Assembly (NCBI GenBank): GCA_021798115.1
Contig: JAJZYM010000004.1
Span: 1-64,000 of the forward strand
Direction of reading: 5' to 3'
From: Pseudomonadota bacterium
Lineage (GTDB): Bacteria > Pseudomonadota > Gammaproteobacteria > JAKAQQ01
Length of the DNA: 64,000 nucleotides
This document shows positions 56,392 to 64,000 of this stretch, one piece after another. Numbering within the stretch: the stretch's first letter is position 1; the number at the start of each line of letters is the position of its first letter. Made by a program: the position numbers and the translations under genes. The notes beneath the pieces are model-generated. The model was not told the origin of the DNA. It did not search any database and saw only the letters and a list, made by a program, of their open reading frames with translations.

Positions 56392-57812
56392 GGAGTGTCG
56401 TCCACCGTCGGCCGCGAGCGCCAGCGCTCGTACCGAACCAGCGCTTCGCGCCTCAAGGTCGCGCGATCCGGGATCAGAAGCGGAGCCTTCCTTCCGTCCG
56501 ACGGAGGGAGCGGATCGCTCGCCTGCGGGTCGGGCCTGTGAAGATGGCGGGCGATGTACCGCCCCTCGGGATCGAAACGTTGGGCCTGAAGTTCGGGGTT
56601 AAAAAGGCGTACGAACGGGGCGGCGTCGGCCCCGCAACCCGAAGCCCACTGCCAGCCCAAGAGATTGTTGGCCAGGTCGGCATCGAGAAGCGTCTCGGCG
56701 AACCACGACAGGCCGTGTCGCCAATGGACGTTGAGCATCCGCGTCAGGAAGCCGGCGACGTTCATACGGGCACGGTTGTGCATGGTGCCCGTGTTCCAGA
56801 GCTCGCGCATGGCCGCGTCGAGGAGGGGAGGCCCCAAGCGGCCTTCTTTCCAGGCCGCAAGCCTCTCGGCGTCGTCCGACCAGGGGAAGTCCCGGTAACG
56901 GCGGTCGAAAGGCTCCGAGACGAGAGCCGGGTCGTGAACGAGGAGGTGACGGGCAAACTCCCGCCAGCCGAGTTGACGGCGGAATGCGTCGATTCCGGCC
57001 TGTTCATCCGGGTGCGTGCGGCTCCGGTCCCGGGCGTGGAATTCCAGACGGCGGGCGCTGATTTCCCCGAAATGGAGGGGCGCGGCGAGACCGCTCGTGG
57101 CCGCGCGATCAAGCCGGTCCCGTTCGAGCTTGTAGTGACGGGCGCGTTGCTCGAAAAACGAGCGGGCGCGCGCGAGGGCCGCGACCGTCCCGGGGGTCCA
57201 GAGCGTCTCGAATTTTCTGGTCCATGCGGGCTCCCGCTCGCCGAAGCACGTCTCGGCCCGGGTGGGGATGGCCCCGCCGGCCGTCCAGGGCGGCGGGAGT
57301 GCGGGAGGGTCGAGGGCCGCCGGGAGTGCGGGGAGCTCCTGCTCGAGCCTGCGCCAGAAGGGGGTGAAAACCCGGAAGGGGTGGCCGGTCGCGGTCAGGA
57401 GGCGGGCCGGATCGTGAAGATAAGCGTCGGGAAGGAGATGGAGTCGGACCCCGCTCCTGGCGAACGTGTCCCCGAGAGCCTCTTCGTCCGCGACCGCCTG
57501 CGGTTCGTGCCGGCGGTGGGCGTAGACGTCCGTGACCGCTTCGGCCCGCACGAAAGCCTCGAGGCAGTTCCGGGTTCCCCCGTGGAGCACGACGAGCTCC
57601 TGGCCGTGGGCCCGAAGGAGCTTCGCGAGGCTCTCCACACTGCGCCGGAGCCACCAGCGTGAGGCTCTTCCCTCGCCGTAGCGGGCCGAATCCTCCGGGT
57701 CGTCGATCCACACCGGGAGAAACGACTCCGATTCACGGCACACCCGCGCAAGGGCCGGGTGATCGTCGAGCCGGAGATCGCGGCGGAACCAGAGAACGGA
57801 GCGGGCGGGCAT
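56388..57812 (-). CDS. phrB: Deoxyribodipyrimidine photolyase
   Basis: 474 residues. Class I photolyase: N-terminal antenna domain (SVLWFRRDLRLDDHPAL) and FAD domain with FRRQLGWREFARHLL, ELWNTGTMHNRARMNVAGFL and NNLLGWQWASGCGADAAPF. Uses blue light to repair cyclobutane dimers. It heads the operon phrB-FAD oxidoreductase-DUF1365-methyltransferase, a set known as light- or singlet-oxygen-responsive in other Proteobacteria. Upstream is a 130-bp divergent gap with the SDR gene. Confidence 0.95.
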   Translation of the reverse strand: MPARSVLWFRRDLRLDDHPALARVCRESESFLPVWIDDPEDSARYGEGRASRWWLRRSVESLAKLLRAHGQELVVLHGGTRNCLEAFVRAEAVTDVYAHRRHEPQAVADEEALGDTFARSGVRLHLLPDAYLHDPARLLTATGHPFRVFTPFWRRLEQELPALPAALDPPALPPPWTAGGAIPTRAETCFGEREPAWTRKFETLWTPGTVAALARARSFFEQRARHYKLERDRLDRAATSGLAAPLHFGEISARRLEFHARDRSRTHPDEQAGIDAFRRQLGWREFARHLLVHDPALVSEPFDRRYRDFPWSDDAERLAAWKEGRLGPPLLDAAMRELWNTGTMHNRARMNVAGFLTRMLNVHWRHGLSWFAETLLDADLANNLLGWQWASGCGADAAPFVRLFNPELQAQRFDPEGRYIARHLHRPDPQASDPLPPSDGRKAPLLIPDRATLRREALVRYERWRSRPTVDDTP

Positions 57813-57942
57813 GAAGGTGCCGGTTTCGATTTTGCTCAGAGCATACGCGCCTCCGTCGCTCCGGGATGCGCCTCCGCTCGCCTCCGTCCGGGGAAATCAC
57901 GCGTATCATGGGGGTAGGCACAGTGAGGATCAGACTCCAACG

Positions 57943-58740
57943 ATGGCGCAAACACGCAAGGCGATCGCCTGGATCGTGGGCGCGAGCAGCGGGATCGGCG
58001 CCGCTCTGGCCCTCGAACTGGCCCGACATGATTGGCGCGTCGTCCTGAGTGGACGACGCGAGGAACTCCTGGAGGAGGTGCGTACGCGTCTGCCCGACCC
58101 CTCGCTCGGTCTTGTGCTGCCTCTCGACGTCGTGCGCCTCGACACGTTCGAGTCGGCGGCCGAGCGGCTCTGGCAGGCTTGGGGGCCACCCGACGCCGTG
58201 TTCCTGAACGCCGGGATCTACGAACCGCTGCGGGATCTGCGCCTCGATCCGGCGGAATTCCGTCGCGTCTGGGAGGTCAATTACATGGGTGTGGTCAACG
58301 GCTTGGCCGTCCTCGTCCCGCGCATGGCCCAGGCCGTCGAGATTCGCCGCCGCCAGATCTTCATCACTTCGAGTCTGGCCGGCTTCCGCGGACTGCCGCA
58401 AGCCGAAGCGTACGGTCCGACGAAGGCCGCTCTCATCAACCTTGCTGAAGCTCTCCGCGGCCGGCTGGAGCCGCAGGGTCTTGAGCTGCGCGTCATTGCG
58501 CCCGGATTCGTCGCGACCCCGATGACCGCCCGCAACCGCTTCCCGATGCCGTTTCTCATCAGCGCCGAAGACGCCGCCACGAGGATCCGCCTGGCCCTTG
58601 ACGGAAAGCGTTTCCTCATCGCGTTCCCGAGGCCACTCAGCCTCATCGTTCGCAGTCTCCGCTTCCTCCCGGACCGTCTTTATTTCGCCTTGCTCCGCCG
58701 CCTCGGCGCCCTCGGCCGGCCCCCCGCCTCCTCACGGTGA
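57943..58740 (+). CDS. Short-chain dehydrogenase/reductase
   Basis: 265 residues. Cofactor motif GASSGIGAAL, NAG-type NAGIYEPL and catalytic FITSSLAGFRGLPQAEAYGPTK with Ser, Tyr and Lys. Substrate unknown; SDR genes accompany the same lipid cluster elsewhere. ATG 57943 gives the family N-terminus; frames extending upstream enter the phrB promoter region. Followed by a GTGA overlap with the ferritin-like gene. Confidence 0.9.
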   Translation: MAQTRKAIAWIVGASSGIGAALALELARHDWRVVLSGRREELLEEVRTRLPDPSLGLVLPLDVVRLDTFESAAERLWQAWGPPDAVFLNAGIYEPLRDLRLDPAEFRRVWEVNYMGVVNGLAVLVPRMAQAVEIRRRQIFITSSLAGFRGLPQAEAYGPTKAALINLAEALRGRLEPQGLELRVIAPGFVATPMTARNRFPMPFLISAEDAATRIRLALDGKRFLIAFPRPLSLIVRSLRFLPDRLYFALLRRLGALGRPPASSR

Positions 58741-59588
58741 TCGTCATGCTCTATCCCGAACTCTTCCGCCGCCTCGAATCCGCCCGCTGGTCCCTGGCCG
58801 AGGATGTGCCCTGGGACGGGCACGTGGCCGATCTCCTCACCGACGAGCAGGCGGCGACCATCAAAATGAACGCCATTACGGAATGGGCGGCGCTTCCTGC
58901 GACCGAGATGTTCCTGCGCGACAACGGCGACGACAGCGATTTCTCGGCCTTCATGTCGATCTGGTTCTACGAGGAGCAAAAGCACGCCCTGGCGCTCATG
59001 GAGTATCTGCGTCGTTTCCGCCCCGCCTTCGCCCCCAGCGAAGAAGAACTTCACGCCGTCCGCTTCACTTTTGACCCCGCCCCGGCCCACGAGACGCTGA
59101 TGCTCCATTACTGCGGCGAGGTGCGCCTCACCGGCTGGTACCGGCGGGCCGCCGAGTGGCACACCGAACCGGTGATTCGCCGGATCTATGAGCTTCTCGC
59201 CGGCGACGAGGCCCGTCACGCCGGTTGTTACATGCAGTACATGAAACGGGCCATCGATCGTTTCGGTGACCGCGCACGCCTGGCCTTCGCCAAGATCGGT
59301 ACCCTCATGGTGAGCCGCAAGACGGGGCGGGCCATGCACCCGACCAACCTCCACGTGTCCCGCGACCGCTTCCCGAACGACACCGTCCAGAGCCGCCTCC
59401 CGGAACCCGAATGGATGGAGCGCTGGCTTGACGGCCAAATCCGCTTCGACGAGGCACACGAAGAGCGTGTGGGGCAGAGCATCCTGCGCAAACTCGAAGG
59501 CCTTTTTGGAGCCACGCTGGCGGATCTCCACGACCTGCGTCGCTACCGTAAGGAAATCGAGGCCCGCCTCTCCCCCGCCGGAGCCTGA
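58737..59588 (+). CDS. Ferritin-like diiron protein (acyl-ACP desaturase-like)
   Basis: 283 residues, all helical in appearance, with two diiron half-sites: Glu49 plus Glu80-x-x-His83 (YEEQKHA) and Glu128 plus Glu158-x-x-His161 (GDEARHAG). This E...ExxH duplication and the overall length resemble acyl-ACP desaturases and related diiron oxygenases. A role in making unsaturated acyl chains for the nearby methyltransferase is inferred. The GTG start overlaps the SDR stop; an ATG three codons later is possible. Confidence 0.72.
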   Translation: MIVMLYPELFRRLESARWSLAEDVPWDGHVADLLTDEQAATIKMNAITEWAALPATEMFLRDNGDDSDFSAFMSIWFYEEQKHALALMEYLRRFRPAFAPSEEELHAVRFTFDPAPAHETLMLHYCGEVRLTGWYRRAAEWHTEPVIRRIYELLAGDEARHAGCYMQYMKRAIDRFGDRARLAFAKIGTLMVSRKTGRAMHPTNLHVSRDRFPNDTVQSRLPEPEWMERWLDGQIRFDEAHEERVGQSILRKLEGLFGATLADLHDLRRYRKEIEARLSPAGA

Positions 59589-60028
59589 TTCGGCGGAGGG
59601 CAGGACGCCCCAGAACGGCCCAAAACCTGCGTCGCTCACTTGTCAACATTTGTTGACAGTCATTGTCACATCCCGTTGACACAAATCAAGCACTGAATCG
59701 TTGACGGAATATGCGCATGCTGATAGCCTTGAAACCAAGGTGGGTGAGGCCGCCGAGCAGGGAGGCATCAAAATCCACCATGGTGACTCGGGGACGAAGA
59801 GCAAGGTGGCGGCCTCGACCCTAAAAGGTGCCCGTTCCGCAAAGGTCAGCCTTCCGGGACGGGGTCGATGAGGTGGTTTCTGGTGGGCACGTCCCATGAG
59901 ACCTTGGCGAGCCGGTGTCTTGGATCCGCCCGCCAGCGGATAGACCGTACCTCGAATCCACGTGCGGGTCGGGTTCCAAAAAACCGACCATCACAACCAC
60001 AATCACATCCGTGAGGTGACATAACTTT
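59589..60028. other. 440-bp control region upstream of the S53 protease
   Basis: No gene recognised. AT-richer than its surroundings at the left. Holds the GTTGAC repeat array and, further right, nothing distinctive until the GAGGTGA Shine-Dalgarno (60012-60018). A possible extended -10 (TGATAGCCT, ~59720-59728) follows a TTGACG (59701-59706). Confidence 0.5.
59641..59706. promoter_or_regulatory. GTTGAC operator-like repeat array
   Basis: TGTCAAC-ATTT-GTTGACA (59641-59658) is a perfect 7-bp inverted repeat. GTTGACA recurs at 59675-59681 and GTTGACG at 59700-59706, spaced 23 and 25 bp apart, about two helical turns. This is the pattern of a multi-site regulator binding region. Confidence 0.55.
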
Positions 60029-62746
60029 ATGTTTTCATTCTCCTTCGTCCGGCGCCGTCACGGCTCGGTCGGGTTGGGAATACCGCTTGCCCTCGTGGCG
60101 GCGGCGTTCTTTGCCCTGCCGGCCGCCCGCGCCACGCTCCTTCGGGGCAATGTCCCCAAGATCCTTGCCCGCTCGCAGTGGGTTTCGTCGCACAACCCTC
60201 TGGGGACCGTGCCGGTGATGATGGCCCTCAAGCTCCGTCATCCGCATGCGCTCGATGCGTTCCTGCATGCGGTGCGCGATCCTTCGAGCCCGCTCTACCG
60301 CCAGTTTCTGACGCCTCAAGAATTCACGCGTCTTTACGGCCCGAGCCCGGCAACGGTGGCCCGCGTCAAGGCCTATCTTCGCGCACAGGGGTTTACGGTG
60401 ACCGGCGTCTCTCGGAACCTCATGTTCGTTCGGGCCTCGGCCTCAACCGCGGTTGTCGAGCGGGCGTTTTCCGTGAGCATCGATGACTACGTTCACAACA
60501 ACGTTCGTTTCTACGCCGCCTCGAGCGATCCTCGCCTTCCCTCTTCGGTCGCCCCCTACGTCCAGGCGGTTTTGGGTCTCAACGACGCCCCGCTTTTCCG
60601 CCCGATGCTCGTTCCGAACAGGCGGGTGAGCGCACAGTCGACCCCTTCGGGGTATTCGCCCCAGCAGATCGCGACCGCCTACGACTGGCCCTCGATCACC
60701 AGCACCCAGAACGGCAGCGGAGTGATCATCGCGAATGCCACGGCGGAAAGCTCGAACCTGTCGACGAGCGATCTCGACACGTTCTGGAACACCTACGGCC
60801 TTCCGACCCATACCGTGAACGTCATCAACGTCGGCGGCAGTGGAGGCTCGACGGGCGGCACGATCGAAACGACAATCGACGAGGAGCGCAGCGGCGCCAT
60901 GGCCCCGGGTGCGACTCTTGATGTCTACGACGCCGCGAGCGCCACAGACAGCGATTTCACCAGCACCTACAACACCATCGTCAACGACAACACCGCCCAG
61001 GTGATGACGACGAGCTGGGGCGAGCCCGAATCGGACGCCAGCTCCTCGACCCTCACTTCGGACGACAACATCTTCAAGCAGGCCGCCGCCCAGGGGATCT
61101 CGGTCTTTGCCGCCGCCGGCGACAACGGTTCTTCCGACGGCACGAGCAACTCTGACACGGCCGACTATCCGTCCTCCGATCCCTACGTCGTGGCCTGCGG
61201 CGGGACGACCCTCACGCTCAACAGCAACAACACGATCGCGAGCGAAACCGCCTGGTCGGATACGGGCGGTGCGGTGAGTGCGGTGTTCAGCGAGCCCTCC
61301 TGGCAGGTCGGAAACGGCGTGCCCCAGAACGGTTACCGCAACACCTCGGACATCGCCATGGACGCCGATCCGAACACCGGCTACTCCGTCTACGAAGGGG
61401 GGAGCTGGAGTGTCTACGGCGGGACGAGTTTCGTTGCCCCGCAGATGGCGGGTCTCATCGCCGTCAAGGATTCGGAGACCGGGACGCGCCTCGGACAGAC
61501 GAACTCCCTCATCTACAACGACGCGAACACGAGTAATTATGCGACGGACTTCAACGACATCACCTCCGGAAGCAACGGCGCCTTCAGCGCTGGTCCCGGT
61601 TGGGATCACCCCACCGGTTGGGGCTCGCCGCAGGCAACGAACCTCATCGCGCATCTCGGCGGCACGACCACAACCGTTGCGGCGCCCACGGCGCAGAACG
61701 GGTCGGTGACGACGACCGAGGGTCAGGCGGTGAGCGGGACGCTCTCGGCCTCGGCCTCGGGCAATCCGGCGCTCACGTTCCAGATCGTCTCGCAGCCCAC
61801 GAACGGGACGGTGACGATCACGGACGCTTCGACCGGTGCCTTCACCTACACGCCGAACAGCGGGTTCACGGGAACGGATTCCTTCACCTTCGACGCTTCG
61901 GACAGCGGCGGGACCTCGAACACGGCGACCGAGACCGTGACGGTGAACGCGCCCACAGTGGCCGTCCCCACGGCGCAGAACGGGTCGGTGACGACGACCG
62001 AGGGTCAGGCGGTGAGCGGGACGCTCTCGGCCTCGGCCTCGGGCAATCCGGCGCTCACGTTCCAGATCGTCTCGCAGCCCACGAACGGGACGGTGACGAT
62101 CACGAACACCGCGACCGGTGCCTTCACCTACACGCCGAGCAGCGGGTTCACGGGAACGGATTCCTTCACCTTCGACGCTTCGGACAGCGGTGGGACCTCG
62201 AACACGGCGACCGAGACCATCACGGTCAATCCCGCACAGACGGGTCCGTGCCCTTCCGGCTACACGTCCTACACCGGTTCGGTGAGCTCCGGTAACTACG
62301 ATTACCAGCCGAACGAGAACTATTACTACGCAAACGCCGGCAACGAGGACGCCAAGACCACGAGCCCCTCCGGAACCAACTTCGATCTCTACCTCTACAA
62401 GTGGAACAACTTCTGGGGTTGGATCGAGGTCGCGGCTTCCCAGAACTCGGGAACCACCCAGAGCATCAGCTACCCGGGCAGGGCTGGCTACTACATCTGG
62501 GTCATCTACGCCAACGTGGGTGGTGGCAACTACAGCTTCTGCCTCTCCCAGCCCGGTCCGTCCTCGGCCGCCCGTCCAACGGGTGGTGTGCCGAGCGCTG
62601 CTCGTCCGACGCTCACGGGGTCTTCGGAGACCACGACGACGTCCGGCTCGAGCGGCAGCGGTGCGCTTGGTCTTCCGAGCCTTGCGCTCTTGCTGCTCAC
62701 GGCTCTGGCGTTCTTCGCGCGCCGCCGTCGTGAGATCGGTGGCTGA
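60029..62746 (+). CDS. Secreted S53 serine-carboxyl protease (kumamolisin/sedolisin type) with PPC domain and GlyGly-CTERM-like tail
   Basis: 905 residues. Signal peptide (~12-36), pro-kumamolisin activation domain (~45-190: PSSPLYRQFLTPQEF, FSVSIDDYVHN), S53 catalytic domain (~210-545) with Glu280 and Asp284 (TIETTIDEE) and Ser467 (YGGTSFVAPQMAG), and the calcium site near FNDITSGSNG...GPGWDHPTGWGSP. Then two nearly identical 94-residue Ig-like repeats, a prepeptidase C-terminal (PPC) domain (~755-845) and a tail SGSGALGLPSLALLLLTALA plus FFARRRR. S53 enzymes work at acid pH; this one would be exported and anchored. GAGGTGA precedes the ATG. Confidence 0.93.
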   Translation: MFSFSFVRRRHGSVGLGIPLALVAAAFFALPAARATLLRGNVPKILARSQWVSSHNPLGTVPVMMALKLRHPHALDAFLHAVRDPSSPLYRQFLTPQEFTRLYGPSPATVARVKAYLRAQGFTVTGVSRNLMFVRASASTAVVERAFSVSIDDYVHNNVRFYAASSDPRLPSSVAPYVQAVLGLNDAPLFRPMLVPNRRVSAQSTPSGYSPQQIATAYDWPSITSTQNGSGVIIANATAESSNLSTSDLDTFWNTYGLPTHTVNVINVGGSGGSTGGTIETTIDEERSGAMAPGATLDVYDAASATDSDFTSTYNTIVNDNTAQVMTTSWGEPESDASSSTLTSDDNIFKQAAAQGISVFAAAGDNGSSDGTSNSDTADYPSSDPYVVACGGTTLTLNSNNTIASETAWSDTGGAVSAVFSEPSWQVGNGVPQNGYRNTSDIAMDADPNTGYSVYEGGSWSVYGGTSFVAPQMAGLIAVKDSETGTRLGQTNSLIYNDANTSNYATDFNDITSGSNGAFSAGPGWDHPTGWGSPQATNLIAHLGGTTTTVAAPTAQNGSVTTTEGQAVSGTLSASASGNPALTFQIVSQPTNGTVTITDASTGAFTYTPNSGFTGTDSFTFDASDSGGTSNTATETVTVNAPTVAVPTAQNGSVTTTEGQAVSGTLSASASGNPALTFQIVSQPTNGTVTITNTATGAFTYTPSSGFTGTDSFTFDASDSGGTSNTATETITVNPAQTGPCPSGYTSYTGSVSSGNYDYQPNENYYYANAGNEDAKTTSPSGTNFDLYLYKWNNFWGWIEVAASQNSGTTQSISYPGRAGYYIWVIYANVGGGNYSFCLSQPGPSSAARPTGGVPSAARPTLTGSSETTTTSGSSGSGALGLPSLALLLLTALAFFARRRREIGG
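61684..62247 (+). repeat. Tandem 282-bp in-frame repeat in the S53 gene
   Basis: Two copies, period exactly 282 bp (94 codons); the first ~125 bp of each copy are identical and only about five residues differ in all. Each encodes an Ig/cadherin-like domain (AQNGSVTTTEGQAVSGTL ... TFDASDSGG). Recent duplication or gene conversion is implied. Confidence 0.9.
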
Positions 62747-62776
62747 GCAGGCCTAGAAACAAGCCCTCATCGCGTT

Positions 62777-62811
62777 CCCCTGCCTTCCGTTCCTTGAACG
62801 GAAGGCAGGGG
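62777..62811. terminator. 16-bp perfect hairpin after the S53 gene
   Basis: CCCCTGCCTTCCGTTC and its exact complement enclose a 3-nt loop. G-rich sequence, not T, follows on the plus strand. It may protect the mRNA end or be left from a mobile element. Confidence 0.5.
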
Positions 62812-62832
62812 GGGTGAGGAGGGCCCTCGTCG

Positions 62833-62866
62833 GGCGCGGTGCCCTCGGGCTCCGCGCCTTTTTTTT
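62833..62866 (+). terminator. Rho-independent terminator
   Basis: GGCGCGG and CCGCGCC stem with eight T residues (62859-62866). It ends the protease transcript. Confidence 0.85.
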
Positions 62867-62893
62867 GGTGCGCCCGGCAGGGCACACCCACTC

Positions 62894-63722
62894 ACGCAGC
62901 TCCTGCAGGCAGTCGTCGTCGGCCTTGCGGGGCAGGTCATCCAGCGCATGGCGGAGGAAGTGGACGTAGCACCGTTGTCCGGCGGCATCGTTCAACACCT
63001 CGGTGAGGGCTTTTTTGAGCCCCGCGTGATCGTCGGAGACGACGAACTCGACGCCGCGAAGACCCCGGTCCTTCAGGCGGACAAGGAAGTCTTTCCAGGA
63101 CGACTGACTCTCGCGCGGGGCGAGATCAACCGCCAGGACCTCCCGGCGTCCGCCCTCATGGATACCGATCGCGATCAAGACCGCCCGGGACCGAATGACA
63201 CCCTCCTCACGGACCTTCTCGTAGCGGGCATCGAGAATCAGGTAGGGATACGGCTCTTCCAGACGCCGCTCGGCAAAAGCCGTGAGGGCTTCATCGAGCC
63301 CCTTGTTGAGGACGCTGATGCTGGAGGCCGAGAAACTCTGGCCCACAGAGCTCCTCGGTGATCGCTTTGACCTTGCGGGTGGAGACGCCCTGCACGTACA
63401 TCTCCGCCAAGGCGGCTACGAAGGCCTTCTCCGAGCGCTGGTAGCGCTCAAAGAGGGCGGTCTGGAACTGGCCGTGACGGTCCCGGGGGACCCGGAGCTC
63501 GAGCTTGCCGACACGGGTCACCAGGCCACGTTCGTCATAGCCGGCCCGGTAGCCTTGGCGACCTTCCTGGCGCTCGTGGGGGCCGGCCCCCAGGAGCTCG
63601 GTCATCTCGGCCTCCAGGACCTCCTGGACAGCCGCTTTGATCAAAGATTTCATCCAGTCACAGTCTTCCGCCACGAGGGCTTTAAGGTCGATCGGGTTGG
63701 TGCTATGCTTCTTCACGGTCAT
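62894..63722 (-). pseudogene. IS256-family transposase, frameshifted and truncated
   Basis: N-terminal part from ATG 63722 (LIKAAVQEVLEAEMTELLGA, RQGYRAGYDERGLVTRVGKL, RVPRDRHGQF) reads to ITEELCG. One extra G in a G-run near 63342-63346 shifts the frame, and the protein continues SFSASSISVLNKGLDEAL, PYLILDARYEKVRE with the first catalytic Asp, VSDDHAGLKKAL with the second and CYVHFLRHALDDLPRK. Homology stops at CLQELR (about 62894), so the C-terminal third with the catalytic Glu is missing. It cannot transpose by itself. Confidence 0.92.
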
Positions 63723-63811
63723 GGTATGGTCCCTCCGAATCAGGACATGGGGTTGACTACTATCCCTCATACCATGACCTCTGAATTTGCACACAAGTCC
63801 GTACACTACCC
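62894..63811 (-). mobile_element. IS256-family element remnant
   Basis: The transposase remnant plus its upstream flank, ending near 63811 at a sequence that reads GGGTAGTGTACGGACTTG from the outside, which looks like an IS256-family terminal inverted repeat. The opposite end is lost; the protease terminator region abuts the break. Confidence 0.75.
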
Positions 63812-63821
63812 AGCGACTCCA

Positions 63822-63896
63822 GTGCGCTCGTTATGCGGAACCGCACGTACGGTGGTGTGGGAGGGGGGTAGGCGCAAGCCTGTCCCTCTACCCGAT
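63822..63896 (+). mobile_element. Probable group II intron 3' end remnant
   Basis: TGCG-GAAC-CGCA followed by CGTACGGTGGTGTGGGAGGG resembles domain V and its 3' junction, and the following hairpin with GCAA tetraloop (TAGGC-GCAA-GCCTG) then CCCTCTACCCGAT resembles domain VI and the intron end. The lower domain V stem pairs badly, so it is a degenerate remnant. No intron-encoded protein is in the window. Confidence 0.45.
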
Positions 63897-63965
63897 CGGG
63901 TCCGGCCTTCGTGGCCCGTCTCCATCGGTTAAAATCTCCCGAACACGTTGGATGTCCTAGGACGT

Positions 63966-64000
63966 GGGGCGGTAGCTCAGCTGGGAGAGCGTCGCGTTCG
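63966..64000 (+). tRNA. tRNA gene cut by the window edge (possibly tRNA-Ala CGC)
   Basis: GGGGCGG acceptor strand, TA, then the D-arm GCTC-AGCTGGGA-GAGC, identical to that of the tRNA-Ala at 31960, and TCGCG-TTCG. With T33 in place the anticodon begins C-G and its third base is outside. The GGGG start and shared D-arm favour Ala; Thr(CGT) is less likely. A TAAAAT (63930-63935) may be its -10. Confidence 0.75.

Noticed and set aside
61684-62247. Possible CRISPR or integron-type repeat
   Set aside because: The repeat is in frame, has no spacers and encodes tandem protein domains.
63954-63963. Palindrome GTCCTAGGAC just before the truncated tRNA
   Set aside because: Ten-base symmetry alone is weak evidence in this sequence and no partner site was seen.

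Overview
The window is very GC-rich DNA (tRNA genes, short promoters and one accessory island are less so) with tightly packed genes. Gene content fits a gammaproteobacterium: a yhdP-type AsmA giant, guaBA, a 180-kDa-class NAD-glutamate dehydrogenase, coaBC-dut and rpmBG. A dabBA inorganic-carbon accumulation operon points to an autotroph. A secreted S53 (kumamolisin-type, acid-active family) protease suggests an acidic habitat. An acidophilic, possibly sulfur- or iron-oxidising gammaproteobacterium (Acidiferrobacter-like) is my inference; nothing in the window fixes the species. Neighbouring genes very often overlap by exactly four bases (GTGA, ATGA or TTGA), which helped set many starts.

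Layout. 1-13.9 kb: tail of a C-terminally anchored secreted protein; dacC, dacB and xseA on the minus strand; guaB, guaA, tadA, yhdP, a small secreted protein and a nitrilase-family amidase on the plus strand. 13.9-24.6 kb: minus-strand operon pdhA-pdhB-pdhC-gdhB; an alpha/beta hydrolase; a PAP2 phosphatase; a small secreted peptidoglycan-binding protein with a near-consensus promoter and long leader. 24.8-31.9 kb: ABC ATPase, permease, GldG-like and DUF4340 genes ending in mutM; rpmB-rpmG; coaBC-dut. 31.9-36.4 kb: tRNA-Ala(GGC) and dabB-dabA. 36.6-38.2 kb: a small island with one intact toxin-antitoxin pair (RHH/PIN) and one decayed pair (DUF1778-like/GNAT), ending at tRNA-Glu(TTC). 38.3-48.6 kb: gltX, a 1006-residue BNR-repeat exoprotein, a trehalose operon (otsB, GH15, otsA) and a membrane GGDEF protein. 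48.6-53 kb: a MacAB-like exporter (adaptor, ATPase, two permeases). 53-59.6 kb: a lipid and photo-damage cluster (photolyase, FAD oxidoreductase, DUF1365, CFA-like methyltransferase, divergent SDR and diiron acyl-ACP-desaturase-like protein). 60-64 kb: the S53 protease with a GlyGly-CTERM-like tail, a broken IS256-family transposase, a probable group II intron 3' remnant and a truncated tRNA.

The most interesting segments are the lipid/photolyase cluster with its atypical CFA-like methyltransferase, the dabBA operon behind a 21-bp dyad, the GTTGAC repeat array before the S53 protease, and the decaying toxin-antitoxin island between dabA and tRNA-Glu. No CRISPR array, rRNA operon, prophage or complete transposon was seen.
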